NCBI RefSeq assembly: GCF_001602375.1
Contig: NZ_BCNY01000015.1
Span: 434,001-498,000, forward strand
Length of the DNA: 64,000 nt
Direction of reading: 5' to 3'
Source of the DNA: Methanoculleus horonobensis
GTDB lineage: Archaea; Halobacteriota; Methanomicrobia; Methanomicrobiales; Methanoculleaceae
Positions within the stretch are counted from its first letter, which is position 1. Each line of letters begins with the position of its first letter. The position numbers and the translations under genes are program-made. Below, piece after piece: positions 30,840-40,018 of the stretch. The notes under the pieces were generated by a model. That model worked only from the letters and a program-made list of their open reading frames with translations. It was not told the origin of the DNA and did no database searches.

Positions 30840-31672
30840 GCCGGATCGACGCCCTCTTTGCCCGGAAGAGCCCGGTCTTCATCGGGTTCACCGTCGCGGG
30901 GGACCCCGGGATCGAGGCGTCGCTCCGGGTGGCGAAGGCGATGATCGATGCGGGCGCCGACCTCCTCGAGATCGCCGTCCCCTATGCCGACCCGGTGGCG
31001 GACGGCCCCGTGATCGAGCGGGCGCACGTCCGCGCCCTCCGGGCGGGGACCACCCCAGACGACGTCTTCGCCCTCGTCCGGCGGATCAGGGGATATGCGC
31101 CGGCGCTCCCCCTCGTCCTCTTCACCTACCATAACATCATCCACCGCCGGGGGCCGGACCGGTTCTTTTCGGAGGCCGCGGCCGCCGGCGCGGACGGCGT
31201 CCTCATCGTCGACCTTCCGAGCGAGGAGTCGGGCGAGGTCGCGCCCTGCGCCGCCCGATACGGCATCGACCGGATCGCCCTCATCGCCCCGACGACGTCG
31301 CCGGAGCGGCAGCACGCGATCCTTTCCGGAGCATCCGGGTTCGTCTACCTGATCTCGCTCGAGGGGGTCACCGGCGAGCGCGACCGCCTCCCCCCCGGTA
31401 TCGCCGGGCTGGTCGGCGCGGTGCGGGAGAAGACCGGTCTTCCTCTCGCCGTCGGGTTCGGGGTCTCGCGCCCGGAACACGTCCGGACCGTCGTCGCCGC
31501 CGGTGCGGACGGCGTCATCGTGGGGAGCGCGCTCGTCCGGCTGATCGAGGAGCACGCGGGCGACGAGGCCGCGATGCACGCGGCCCTCCGGGCGGCGATA
31601 GCCGCGCTCCGGCGCGGGCTCGTCCCCGACCCCGAACCTGATATGCTCCGGCGCGAAAGGGTAGAAGAATGA
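30836..31672 (+). CDS. trpA: Tryptophan synthase alpha chain
   Basis: 278 residues. [18 protein letters not shown] contains the catalytic Glu and Asp; [10 protein letters not shown] and [13 protein letters not shown] complete the barrel. It cleaves indole-glycerol phosphate and feeds indole to TrpB. It overlaps trpB and the kinase-like gene by 4 bp. Confidence 0.95.
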   Translation: MSRIDALFARKSPVFIGFTVAGDPGIEASLRVAKAMIDAGADLLEIAVPYADPVADGPVIERAHVRALRAGTTPDDVFALVRRIRGYAPALPLVLFTYHNIIHRRGPDRFFSEAAAAGADGVLIVDLPSEESGEVAPCAARYGIDRIALIAPTTSPERQHAILSGASGFVYLISLEGVTGERDRLPPGIAGLVGAVREKTGLPLAVGFGVSRPEHVRTVVAAGADGVIVGSALVRLIEEHAGDEAAMHAALRAAIAALRRGLVPDPEPDMLRRERVEE

Positions 31673-32769
31673 GACGGATTGGGTTCCTGGTCAACCCCAT
31701 CGCCGGGATGGGCGGCGCCGTGGGGCTCGCGGGGACGGACGGGCAGGCGGCCGAAGCCCTCCGGCGCGGCGCCGTCCCACGCTCTGCCGACCGGGCGGTG
31801 CAGGCCCTCTCCGCTCTCCGGGGTCAGGATATCGCATGGTGCACCTGTGCCGCGCCGATGGGCGAGGACGTCCTCGCTGCGGCGGGGATCGAACGCTTCA
31901 CTGTTCTCTACCGGCCCGCCGTCCCGACGGGTGCGGCCGAGACGAAGGCCGCGTGCCGGGCGTTCCTTGCGGCCGGGGTGGATCTTGTCGTATTCTGCGG
32001 CGGGGACGGGACGGCCCGGGACGTCTTCGACGCGGTGGGGCGGGAGGTGCCTATCCTCGGCATCCCCGCCGGGGTGAAGATGTATTCTGCGGTCTTCGCG
32101 GTCAATCCGGCGGCGGCGGCCGACCTCATCCGCCGGGCGGGGGAGGTCCCCTGCCGGGACTCCGAGGTGATGGACGTCGACGAGGAGGCCTACCGCTCCG
32201 GCCGGCTTACCGCCCGGCTTTACGGCTACGCGTGCGTCCCCTATATCCCGGAGCGGACCCAGGGAGGGAAGCAGGTCTTCGAGCAGCAGGACGAGGAGCG
32301 GGCGAAGGAGGATATTGCGGCGTTCATCGCCGAGATCATGATCCCGGACACCCTCTACATCTTCGGCGCCGGGAGCACGACCGCCCGGATCATGGAGCGG
32401 CTCGGGCTTCTCCCCACGCTCCTCGGGGTCGACGCCGTCAGGAACGGGGAGGTCCTCGCCCGCAACGCCGACGAGCGGACGCTGCTCGCCCTCCTCGACA
32501 CCTACCCGCGGGCTAAGATCGTCATAAGCCCCATCGGCGCCCAGGGTTTCGTCCTCGGGAGGGGGAACCAGCAGATCAGCCCCGCGGTGATCCGGAAGGC
32601 CGGGCTACGGAACCTGGTCGTGGTCGCCACGCCGGGGAAGCTCGCCGCAACTCCCCTCCTCTACGTCGACTCGGGGGACGCAGCGCTCGACCGGGAGATG
32701 GGCGACTCGCTCCAGGTCGTCTCCGGCTACCGGATTGCGCAGCGAAAGCGGGTCGTCCAGACCGGCTGA
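31669..32769 (+). CDS. ATP-NAD kinase-like (diacylglycerol/NAD kinase fold) protein
   Basis: 366 residues. [19 protein letters not shown] and VVFCGGDGTARDVFDAV are the NAD/DAG kinase nucleotide loop (GGDGT). IPAGVKMYSAVFA and PDTLYIFGAGSTTARIM match the archaeal ATP-NAD kinase-like group, whose substrate is not well established. It overlaps trpA by 4 bp and is probably transcribed with the trp operon. The last 165 bp overlap the 3' end of the convergent phosphate-transporter-like gene. Confidence 0.88.
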   Translation: MRRIGFLVNPIAGMGGAVGLAGTDGQAAEALRRGAVPRSADRAVQALSALRGQDIAWCTCAAPMGEDVLAAAGIERFTVLYRPAVPTGAAETKAACRAFLAAGVDLVVFCGGDGTARDVFDAVGREVPILGIPAGVKMYSAVFAVNPAAAADLIRRAGEVPCRDSEVMDVDEEAYRSGRLTARLYGYACVPYIPERTQGGKQVFEQQDEERAKEDIAAFIAEIMIPDTLYIFGAGSTTARIMERLGLLPTLLGVDAVRNGEVLARNADERTLLALLDTYPRAKIVISPIGAQGFVLGRGNQQISPAVIRKAGLRNLVVVATPGKLAATPLLYVDSGDAALDREMGDSLQVVSGYRIAQRKRVVQTG

Positions 32770-34383
32770 CGGTGTCCCGGCCGTCTTCTCGCGCGAGTAC
32801 TGCTCGGCAAGTTTACGGAGGTCCCGCACCCTGGCGTTCGCCGCCTCGATGATCGAGAGAACCTCGAGGTAGCGGCTGTCCCCGAACGCGCCCTCCCTCT
32901 TGAGGTTGATGAGCTGTTCGCGGTAGCGGTCGTTGATGGCGTGCTGGAGTTCGACGTCCCGGCCGCGGAGTTCCGCGACGGTCGCGTCCAGGATCTTCGG
33001 GAAGAGGAGCCCGAGCCCGACGATGTTCTCGTCAAGAATCCGGTAGACACCCTCCGTCTTCTTCACCAGGACGGCGGAGACGCCGTTGCCGTTTTGGAAC
33101 ATCCTGCGGAAGAACTCCCCGAGGTCAGCCCCGAGGTCGCCGAGCCGCTCGATCTCGTTCGACATCCGCACCAGGAAGACCACCTCGGTCGCTTCCGCAT
33201 CAGAGAGCGGCCTCGCGGAGATTGTCCGGAGCGCCTGCTCGATCCTCGCATCGAGGTAGTTGTTCAGGCTCTTGAGCCGCTCGACCATCTGGTAGTCCGC
33301 CTCCTTTGAGGTGGCGAGGTAGGTCATCACTGCCCGGAAGAGGTCGAGCGTGACCTCATGGGCGTGCCTGAGTTCCTGTCGGATCACCTCGAACCCGACT
33401 TCCGTGTCGTCGGGGATGCCCTCCTCGAGGTGGCGCGTCCGCATCAGGATCTCGGGTTCGCTTCCGGGCACCGCCCGCTCCACGAGCTGCCCGAACCTCC
33501 CGATGAAGAGGAGGAAGACCGCCGCCGCGATCAGGTTGAAGGCGAGGTGGGCGTTCGCCACCATCTGCGCCTCGGTTCCGCCGATCGCCGTTACGAGCGT
33601 GGTGAACGGCACGAGGAAGGGCAGGATCAGGAGCACCCCGCCGAGGTTGAAGATGAAGTGGGCCGCCGCCGCCCGCCGGGAGTAGAGGTTCATCCGGGCG
33701 GAGGCGATCAGGGTCGTCGTGGTCGAGCCGATGTTTGCGCCGAGCAGGATGGGGATCGCCTGCGGGAGGGTGAGCAGCCCCTGCTGGGCGAGGACGACGA
33801 CGAGGCCGGTGGTGACGGAGCTCGACTGCACTGCGGTGGTGAAGAGGAACCCGATCAGGACGGCGAGCGGGAGGGCCGAGTACTCGGTAACGAGCGCGAT
33901 GATCTCGGGGTCGCTCTGGAACGGCGCGAGCCCAGTGGAGATGAGGTTCAGGCTGAAGAGAACCAGCCCGAAGTAGAAGAGGGGTTTCCCCAGGAACCGG
34001 TAGCGCCGCCCGAAGATCCCGACGAGGAACCCGGCCGGGATCAGCACCTGCCCGAGAGCGGTCATCTTGAAGGCGACGAGCTGGGCGGTGACGGTCGTGC
34101 CGATGTTCGAGCCGATGATGATCCCGAGGCTCTGGAGGAAGGAGAGCGTCCCGGCGTTGACGAGCCCGATGGTGATGATCGTGGTCGCCGCGCTCGACTG
34201 GACGAGGGCGGTGACGACGGCGCCGATGAGTGCGCCGACGACCGGCCGCGACGTCAGCCGCCCCAGGATCTTCGCGAAACTGCCTTTCGCGACCGCGAGG
34301 ATCTCCCGCGAGAAGTTCTCTATCCCGTAGAAGAAGAGGATCAGGCCGGGTATGATGGCGAATACGAGTTCCCACGGGACCAT
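32605..34383 (-). CDS. Na+/phosphate cotransporter family protein with PhoU-like domain
   Basis: 592 residues. Two inverted-repeat transport halves carry ALVQSSAATTIITIGLVNAG and TAVQSSSVTTGLVVV, the QSS motifs of the NptA family. About eight membrane segments end near residue 300. A cytoplasmic PhoU-like helical domain follows (residues 330-530). The last 55 residues (about KTAGTPSAGL to HDQVP) are encoded wholly antisense to the ATP-NAD kinase-like gene and look unlike the family, so the original stop seems to have been lost. It probably imports phosphate with sodium. Confidence 0.9.
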   Translation of the reverse strand: MVPWELVFAIIPGLILFFYGIENFSREILAVAKGSFAKILGRLTSRPVVGALIGAVVTALVQSSAATTIITIGLVNAGTLSFLQSLGIIIGSNIGTTVTAQLVAFKMTALGQVLIPAGFLVGIFGRRYRFLGKPLFYFGLVLFSLNLISTGLAPFQSDPEIIALVTEYSALPLAVLIGFLFTTAVQSSSVTTGLVVVLAQQGLLTLPQAIPILLGANIGSTTTTLIASARMNLYSRRAAAAHFIFNLGGVLLILPFLVPFTTLVTAIGGTEAQMVANAHLAFNLIAAAVFLLFIGRFGQLVERAVPGSEPEILMRTRHLEEGIPDDTEVGFEVIRQELRHAHEVTLDLFRAVMTYLATSKEADYQMVERLKSLNNYLDARIEQALRTISARPLSDAEATEVVFLVRMSNEIERLGDLGADLGEFFRRMFQNGNGVSAVLVKKTEGVYRILDENIVGLGLLFPKILDATVAELRGRDVELQHAINDRYREQLINLKREGAFGDSRYLEVLSIIEAANARVRDLRKLAEQYSREKTAGTPSAGLDDPLSLRNPVAGDDLERVAHLPVERCVPRVDVEEGSCGELPRRGDHDQVP

Positions 34384-34465
34384 TGCTGTTCAGGGAGTAT
34401 GGAGTCGCCGCCCTCAAATACCTCTCTACATGCATCCCGGCCGGGGAGTGCCTCTGCGTGGGAAT

Positions 34466-35056
34466 TTATGGACGGTGTGCCGCACTCCGCTGCCAGGCGA
34501 GGACGAGGAGCAGGATGCCGAGGAGCCCGAGCCCGGCGTAGACGTAAGCCGCTCCGGCGAACTCGTAGAGCGAGGGCGAGTGGACTCTGACGGTCTCCGG
34601 GAGCGCCGGAGCGAGGAAGAGGCCGTATGCCCGGACCAGGCCGAAAAGGCTGATGACCCCCGCTTCGATCACCCCGAACCATGCCGTCGATCCCCTCTCA
34701 AGCGACAGCGCCCCGAGCAGGATCAGGACCCCTGGGGCAAGGAGGACGGTCGCGAGCTGGCCGGGCCCGGATGACCCGGGCAGCGGCCCGAAGACGGCGA
34801 GGGCGAGGAGGAGCACCGCGAGGGGCACTGCCGCCCACCACCTGCCGCCTTCTTCCCGCACTGCTGCGGCAAAGAGCACCGCTCCCGCAAGGGAGAGGAT
34901 ACAGAAGAGGAGGAGCGCCGGCGAGACCTCTGCGACCCGGTGATCGAACTGGCCGTTGTAGACGAACCGGGCATACGCGCCGGTCACGGGAACGGCGAGG
35001 AAGTAGGCCGCGGTGAGGGCGAGTGCGATCGAGGTCTTCTCGGGCGCCGTTCTCAT
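34466..35056 (-). CDS. Hypothetical membrane protein, box-A operon
   Basis: 196 residues with five or six hydrophobic segments (IALALTAAYFLAVPVTGAYA; LLLFCILSLAGAVLFAAA; VPLAVLLLALAVFGPL and others). I do not recognise a family. The ATG at 35056 overlaps the stop of the upstream gene (35053), so both are probably made from the promoter box at 35674. Confidence 0.75.
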   Translation of the reverse strand: MRTAPEKTSIALALTAAYFLAVPVTGAYARFVYNGQFDHRVAEVSPALLLFCILSLAGAVLFAAAVREEGGRWWAAVPLAVLLLALAVFGPLPGSSGPGQLATVLLAPGVLILLGALSLERGSTAWFGVIEAGVISLFGLVRAYGLFLAPALPETVRVHSPSLYEFAGAAYVYAGLGLLGILLLVLAWQRSAAHRP

Positions 35057-35604
35057 CCCTCCTCCTCGGCGTGCCCCTCTCCCTGCAACCGCGGGGCGGG
35101 GGCGGCGGTCAGGCGGATGGCGGCGTAGAGCAGGGTTGCGGCGAGCACGCACTCGAGGTAGAACCCGAAGCCCGTGAACGCGGAGAAAAGCAGGTTATAC
35201 GCGGGGGTGCCCGCGGTGAGGGGCAGGGCGCTCATGATCCCGTCGAAGAGCCACCCGAATACCGGCACCCTGTCCGCGATCAGGGGAGCAGGCCCGCCCG
35301 GCCACCCGTCGGGATTTATCAGCAGGGCGGCGACGAACGGAACCGAGGCTGCAACGGCAACGAGCGTCGCCTGCCGCTCTCTCCTGACCGGGACGGCGCC
35401 CGAGATGAGCGGGAGCGGTGTCGCGGCCCCCGCGACCGCAAGGGTGACCATCACGAGAACGAAGACGGGGAGAACCTGTTGCGGCGTCCCGGAGATGCAC
35501 ACGGTGATATCCGCCCAGACGATGCATGCAGCGACCGCGACGAGCGGGGGGATGGTCGACGAGAACCGGCTCCGGGGAAGAGGGGCGACGATCTTACCTG
35601 ACAT
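35053..35604 (-). CDS. Hypothetical membrane protein, first gene behind box A
   Basis: 183 residues with four or five membrane segments (VAVAACIVWADITVCI; VLPVFVLVMVTLAVAGAA; TLVAVAASVPFVAALLI) and a charged C-terminus. The family is not recognised. It is transcribed from the conserved 47-bp promoter box at 35674-35720, about 70 bp upstream. Confidence 0.75.
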   Translation of the reverse strand: MSGKIVAPLPRSRFSSTIPPLVAVAACIVWADITVCISGTPQQVLPVFVLVMVTLAVAGAATPLPLISGAVPVRRERQATLVAVAASVPFVAALLINPDGWPGGPAPLIADRVPVFGWLFDGIMSALPLTAGTPAYNLLFSAFTGFGFYLECVLAATLLYAAIRLTAAPAPRLQGEGHAEEEG

Positions 35605-35673
35605 ACTGCACCATATCGGGACTGAACCCGGGACGCGGTTCGGCTGCCGTGTCCTGGAAACCTGCGGGAGAGG

Positions 35674-35720
35674 TCAACGTTCTTCTATAAACGATTTCTG
35701 TCACGATCGTCTACACGTCG
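35674..35720 (-). promoter_or_regulatory. 47-bp promoter box, copy A
   Basis: On the reverse strand it begins CGACGTGTAGA, has TGACAGAAATCGTTTATAG in the middle and ends AACGTTGA. The fixed length, the TATA-like TTTATA and the outer arms match eight other copies between here and 50421. It precedes the gene pair 35604/35056. Confidence 0.8.
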
Positions 35721-35799
35721 GGGCCCTTCAATCCGTTTTGTTCCCGGAAAGGCGGTAGAAGGGATATCTCGATGCGGTTCTTCCACCGCGGCAGAACGG

Positions 35800-36009
35800 T
35801 CAGTCCGGCTGCTTCTCCCGGCACCGTTTGCTCGCAACCTGCACGATGAGGCTGCTAAACAGCAGGACGAAAAACAGGTACCGGGCAAAGGCGCCGGGCC
35901 GGCCGTGCAGGATTATATCCTGGTAGAAGTTGACCGCGAGGACGACTACGGCAAGGACGAGGAGTAGTTTCCACAGGAGCGACAGGTGGTTGCAGTTCAT
36001 GTTCGTCAC
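35800..36009 (-). CDS. Small membrane protein
   Basis: 69 residues with two membrane segments (LLWKLLLVLAVVVLAVNFY and YLFFVLLFSSLIVQVA), starting MTNMNCNHLS. No family is recognised. It begins 4 bp after the stop of the 36561 gene and is probably the second gene of the box-B operon. Confidence 0.7.
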   Translation of the reverse strand: MTNMNCNHLSLLWKLLLVLAVVVLAVNFYQDIILHGRPGAFARYLFFVLLFSSLIVQVASKRCREKQPD

Positions 36010-36012
36010 CGG

Positions 36013-36561
36013 TTATACGACTCCCACCGCGCGATGGAGATAGTACGCGAGCACCACGCCTGTCGCAAGAGCGACGAAGACGGCCCGGTCCTTGGACTTC
36101 TCGTGGAATATCCATACGCCGAAGTAGGTCGAGAGGCAGAACCAGCCGAGGAGGAGCAGGCCGGCAAACGGAACCCCCAGGAGAACCGCCCAGGAGAAGA
36201 GGATGAGCGGCGCGAGAGCATAGACCGCCGACTTCATCGTCTGCTCGAACTCCCGGTGTACGTCGACGAAGAGCAGGAAGAAGTGCTCGACGAGGCTGAC
36301 GGCGAGGAGGGCGACGGCCCCGGTTATCAGGCCCTGTGTCAGGGTGACAAGGATGTCTGCCCCAATAAACCAGAACCGGTGTATTCCGTCAATCTTCAGC
36401 TCCTCTCCCGTAAGGAGGGGTAGCATCATGAATAGGACTGATGCGACTGCGACGATCGCGAAGTAGAATGTGAGATCGTCGCGCAGCGGTTTTTCGTTGA
36501 GTTTCTGGAAGACCCGCCGGGGGCCGGAGAAGGCGCTTTCCGGTGATATTTCTGTTGACAT
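36013..36561 (-). CDS. Hypothetical membrane protein behind box B
   Basis: 182 residues, about four membrane segments (LTFYFAIVAVASVLFMMLPL; GLITGAVALLAVSLVEHFFLL; LAPLILFSWAVLLGVPFAGLL; FVALATGVVLAYYL). The N-terminus is soluble (MSTEISPESAFSGPRRVF). No known family is recognised. The ATG at 36561 lies about 63 bp downstream of box B. Confidence 0.75.
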   Translation of the reverse strand: MSTEISPESAFSGPRRVFQKLNEKPLRDDLTFYFAIVAVASVLFMMLPLLTGEELKIDGIHRFWFIGADILVTLTQGLITGAVALLAVSLVEHFFLLFVDVHREFEQTMKSAVYALAPLILFSWAVLLGVPFAGLLLLGWFCLSTYFGVWIFHEKSKDRAVFVALATGVVLAYYLHRAVGVV

Positions 36562-36623
36562 GGTCTTCTTTTCCTTGAACGATGGTAACCGCCCGTCCGC
36601 TTCCGGTATCGATGAAGGAGAAA

Positions 36624-36670
36624 TCGATGTCCTCCTATAAACGTTCTCTGTCATGATCGTCCACACGTCG
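36624..36670 (-). promoter_or_regulatory. 47-bp promoter box, copy B
   Basis: Reverse strand: CGACGTGTGGA at the start, TGACAGAGAACGTTTATAG in the middle, ACATCGA at the end. Same length and spacing as the other boxes. It precedes the 36561/36009 gene pair. Confidence 0.75.
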
Positions 36671-36816
36671 GGTCACGGTTGGTTGAAGAGAGGCAGCCGG
36701 TGCCCGTTATCGCTCTGACACTAGGCAGGGCCGGGGGGTGGTATAGCCCCCATTCATCCTTCGTCCGGGTGAGGGGAGCTTGTTTTTACCGATGGGCGGC
36801 CTGAAAATCGTTGGTA

Positions 36817-37317
36817 TCAGCGGTGGAGTACTGCCGGGAGGTTCAATCGCCTCTCATGGACGGTCGATGTGAGCTCGAACCGCCCCTCTCCGGGTTCAAA
36901 CGGGGAGCAGGATACAGTCAACGTTCCGGAATTGATCCCTTCTGATTCCTGAGTTGTGCTGTGAGGTATCCCTGCAGGGTTCCAGACTGTTAGGGTGAAG
37001 GTGGCTTTCTTTGCGCTGCTAAATTCGTTTTTCTGGTCGTTTCTCCATGTAGCAGTGAAGACGCTTCTCCCGGTTCCCGTCTCGATTGAGGGGATCGAAT
37101 TCGAAAATGTTGCGTTGCTCCTGAAGTCGGTCGAAGCTCTGCCGATGTGAAAGACTCCGTGGGAGTCGTTGTCCTGAAAGACGATCGTGCCGCCGGAGGT
37201 GGTAGTGTTCACGACAATGTCCTCCGCGGCGTGCGATACGAGCCCGTACCCGAGGAGGCCGACAAAGCCTATCGCCAGCACGATGCTGCATAATAGTTTT
37301 CCGTTCAACCCGATCAC
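36817..37317 (-). CDS. Exported hypothetical protein behind box C
   Basis: 166 residues with an N-terminal signal/anchor (LLCSIVLAIGFVGLLGYGLVSHAA) and a beta-rich outside part with many Ser/Thr/Asn. It starts with GTG at 37317, preceded by AAGGA. The family is unrecognised. The box-C promoter lies 84 bp upstream. A GGGGG/CCCCC hairpin about 65-85 bp downstream may end the transcript; otherwise 36671-36816 holds nothing clear. Confidence 0.7.
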   Translation of the reverse strand: MIGLNGKLLCSIVLAIGFVGLLGYGLVSHAAEDIVVNTTTSGGTIVFQDNDSHGVFHIGRASTDFRSNATFSNSIPSIETGTGRSVFTATWRNDQKNEFSSAKKATFTLTVWNPAGIPHSTTQESEGINSGTLTVSCSPFEPGEGRFELTSTVHERRLNLPAVLHR

Positions 37318-37400
37318 CGTTCCTTTTCAGAAAGTAAGTACATCCCGGGGATTATCGCTTCAGATGCAAATGCTTCCACGGGTATTGCCTTCTTGAGACT

Positions 37401-37447
37401 GGATTGCCACTCTATTTACGTTTTCTGTCACATCTCTCTACACATCG
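37401..37447 (-). promoter_or_regulatory. 47-bp promoter box, copy C (divergent right arm)
   Basis: Reverse strand: CGATGTGTAGA, then TGTGACAGAAAACGTAAATAG. The right arm is poorly kept. It precedes the gene starting at 37317. Confidence 0.65.
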
Positions 37448-37597
37448 AGACGGCGAGAGGGCCTGAGCAGACCAACGGCCGGGGTAAACCAGCGATACTG
37501 TGCCCCGAGCGAGAACGCAGGTCTGTTTCGGAAATTTCAAGCCCGGGCGGTTCCATACTGACTTTAACCACGCCGGTTCCATCGGCCCGGAACTACC

Positions 37598-38281
37598 ATG
37601 AGACGACCGATCCTTGCCGTTATCGTCGGAGTAATAGTTGTCTACGCCTGCATGCACTTCTTCATCTTACCGGAGGCCCCGGAGGTCACCCGTATCGAGA
37701 ATATCACCCATCTTGAGTCCCCGGCATACCATCCGGCCATCCTGAACCTCTGGGAGATCGCCGTCGAGAGCACCGGCGTTGAGAACGAGTCGGCTGTGCT
37801 GCGGAAGCTGGAGGTCGATCTCGCCGGGAATGGCGCGGCTCGGGTGATATGGCTCTACTTCTACGGTGATAAGGACGGCGAACAGCACGGCTACGAGGCG
37901 TATGTGGGGCCGGGCGGAACAGTATCGGCCAAATCGCAGAAGTTCAATTTTTCCGTGCAGGGGGTGCACCCCCTCGAACTCTTGCGGGAGGTCGACGCCA
38001 TCGCCCTGGAGGATATTCCCTTCCGGGACCGGGGTATGAGGCTTCTTGTAAATCCGAACGCGTACGGGGACCACTACAACGAGACCCGGGGAAGGCTCTA
38101 CGAGGTTTCGAACGGGATGTTTTGCCCGGTGAAAGAAGTGACGTTCGGCCCGGACGCGTGCTGGTACACCATCACGATCACTCCCCACCGGAGCCCGGGA
38201 TCCCCGCCGTCTCCAGAAGAGGTTCTTATCGCGTTCACCCCGCAGGATCTTGCAGCAGCCGAGTCCGTAGTCTACGGGTAG
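37598..38281 (+). CDS. Membrane-anchored hypothetical protein
   Basis: 227 residues with one N-terminal membrane helix (PILAVIVGVIVVYACMHFFIL) and an outside domain. The domain alternates aromatic and charged strands (LEVDLAGNGAARVIWLYFYG; ITPHRSPGSPPSPEEV). The family is unrecognised. ACTTTAACC about 30 bp upstream may be its TATA region. It is divergent from the box-C gene and has no 47-bp box. Confidence 0.75.
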   Translation: MRRPILAVIVGVIVVYACMHFFILPEAPEVTRIENITHLESPAYHPAILNLWEIAVESTGVENESAVLRKLEVDLAGNGAARVIWLYFYGDKDGEQHGYEAYVGPGGTVSAKSQKFNFSVQGVHPLELLREVDAIALEDIPFRDRGMRLLVNPNAYGDHYNETRGRLYEVSNGMFCPVKEVTFGPDACWYTITITPHRSPGSPPSPEEVLIAFTPQDLAAAESVVYG

Positions 38282-38339
38282 GTGAGTGCCGAGAACCGGG
38301 ACTCGTTCATCGTCTCCAGCCCAACCGCCCCCGGGTAAC

Positions 38340-39074
38340 CTAACCGGTTGCGTCTGCGCCCCTGTCCGCCCGGGATACAACATCCCGCCGGGGGAAGTAG
38401 CGCACCAGCCTTCCGTCTCTCTCGCTCCGTACGGCACCGTCCCGGATGAGCAGCGCCATATGCCAGGTCACCGATGCGCCGGAGATCCCGAGCGCGGATG
38501 CGACTTCTTTCCGCGCCATTCCCGGGTCCTGTGCAAGGAGATCGAGGATCTGCTTTCGTGTCCCGTTGATGGGGTAGCCCTCTCCCTCACTGGCCGGTCT
38601 GCCGTTCGCATAGTACCGCAAGAATCCGTGATCGCGCTCAGCTACTATCCGTCCGGTCTCGCAGAGGGTTGCAAGGTGGTACCGGAGCGTTCCAATGTTA
38701 ACCCCCAGCCTGTGTGAGAGGGAAGCGTGGTTGATCCCGGGGTTCTCCCGGATGCAGAGGTATGCCGCACGGCGGGTGCCGTGTTCGAAAACGTTCTTTC
38801 GGGAGATCCTCTTCTGGCCGAGAATGAGCCATACGGTTACTGATATGAGGAACTGCACCGGGAGGAAGAGCAGGGGTGCGGTCATGAAGACAAAGTCGAG
38901 CAGGAGGAGTTTGAGCGGCACATTCCAGATGTATACCGGGGTCGGATCGCCCGGTATCGCCTCCGGAAACTCCCCCTCACTTGATATGGTGCCAGTAGCG
39001 CTCCCCGGGGCGATTATAAGCGGGAGGATGATGAGGAGCAGAGCAGTCCTCGCGAGAGGGAGTTGATGGCGCAT
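38340..39074 (-). CDS. Membrane-anchored double winged-helix transcription regulator
   Basis: 244 residues. An N-terminal hydrophobic helix and a second near residues 50-85 precede two tandem winged helix-turn-helix domains. The first is AAYLCIRENPGINHASLSHR with LGVNIGTLRYHLATL; the second is QILDLLAQDPGMARKEVASA with LGISGASVTWHMALLIRDG. Such membrane-tethered regulators with twin MarR/ArsR-like domains are common in methanogens, but their targets are mostly unknown. The gene has no 47-bp box itself but sits among the boxed genes, so it is a candidate regulator for them. Confidence 0.85.
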   Translation of the reverse strand: MRHQLPLARTALLLIILPLIIAPGSATGTISSEGEFPEAIPGDPTPVYIWNVPLKLLLLDFVFMTAPLLFLPVQFLISVTVWLILGQKRISRKNVFEHGTRRAAYLCIRENPGINHASLSHRLGVNIGTLRYHLATLCETGRIVAERDHGFLRYYANGRPASEGEGYPINGTRKQILDLLAQDPGMARKEVASALGISGASVTWHMALLIRDGAVRSERDGRLVRYFPRRDVVSRADRGADATG

Positions 39075-39243
39075 TAAAAAGATCAGGTGGCCGGGAGTAT
39101 AAAAACGGTGCTATTCTGCCATTCTCCCATCGCACGCCTCTGCGTGTCTTCGGGTAGCCGGTCCCCTCAGGAGTCTGGGTTCGGTATCGACCGGTCCAGT
39201 GAGTGTCCCTGAATTCTCCGGAGCAAAACGAAGGGATCCGGCT

Positions 39244-39290
39244 CGACGTGTAGAGGATCGTGACAGAAATCGTTTATAGGGGAACGTTGA
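39244..39290 (+). promoter_or_regulatory. 47-bp promoter box, copy D
   Basis: CGACGTGTAGA, GATCGTGACAGAAATCG, TTTATAG, ending AACGTTGA. A near-consensus copy with outer arms TCGACGT and ACGTTGA. It precedes the gene at 39347. Confidence 0.85.
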
Positions 39291-39346
39291 GTTCTCATGC
39301 ATAGATCCGGAAGGCGGGGCCCACCCGGCCGGGCGGTGGTGAGAAG

Positions 39347-40018
39347 ATGGGCGAAAAACGTAGCAATACCAGAAAAACCGTACTGAACCTGCTCATAGCG
39401 CTCGCCATCCTCGCCGGGGTGGTCTTCCTGCTCTTCCTTGCTGTCGGGTTCGTCGAGACGACCATGCCGAACGACTCCTACATGATCGAGATCACCGGTC
39501 TCTCCGTTCTTGCCGTGAACGGCACCGCCACGGTCATGATCCCGGTTCCGGCGAACGCGGAGGGCGAGCTGGTGATGTTCGAGTCGTCCAGTGTTCTCCA
39601 GCCCGCCGGGTGGCGGACGGCGATCCGGGAGACGCCGTACGGGAAGATGATCGCGTTCACGACGACGGAAGACTACGCGCAGGATATCTTCAGACCGACC
39701 GGCGAGTTCGAGACGAAAGAAGAGCCGCGGCTGCTCGTGCCGGTCCTCGGGACCCCCGAGAACGCGAGCGTCGCCGGGTTCACCCGGGGATCGGGGGGCA
39801 CCTACACCACGGTCGTCTTCCTCGACGGCTTTGTCCCGCCGGAGAACGCCACATCGATCTCGTTCGATCTCGAGTACCGGGGCGGCGGCGGTGTGAAACA
39901 TCTGATCAAAGAGAACATCTGGACGGCAACGGTGAATATGGCCGTTTCGAGCACAGAGTCCGGCTTTGTCCCGGTGCCGGCCGACTACCACGTTATTCCC
40001 GGGGGTATCAATCTATAA
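39347..40018 (+). CDS. Membrane-anchored hypothetical protein behind box D
   Basis: 223 residues: a charged start, one membrane helix (LLIALAILAGVVFLLFLAVGF) and a beta-rich outside domain (IEITGLSVLAVNGTATVMIP ... VPADYHVIPGGINL). The family is unrecognised. GGTGAGAAG precedes the ATG at 39347, 57 bp after box D. The stop overlaps the ATG of the following lipoprotein gene (TAATG). Confidence 0.8.
   Translation: MGEKRSNTRKTVLNLLIALAILAGVVFLLFLAVGFVETTMPNDSYMIEITGLSVLAVNGTATVMIPVPANAEGELVMFESSSVLQPAGWRTAIRETPYGKMIAFTTTEDYAQDIFRPTGEFETKEEPRLLVPVLGTPENASVAGFTRGSGGTYTTVVFLDGFVPPENATSISFDLEYRGGGGVKHLIKENIWTATVNMAVSSTESGFVPVPADYHVIPGGINL

Noticed and set aside
36720-36816. Small gene or RNA between boxes B and C
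   Set aside because: Only a GGGGG/CCCCC hairpin is visible; there is no ribosome site or coding pattern.
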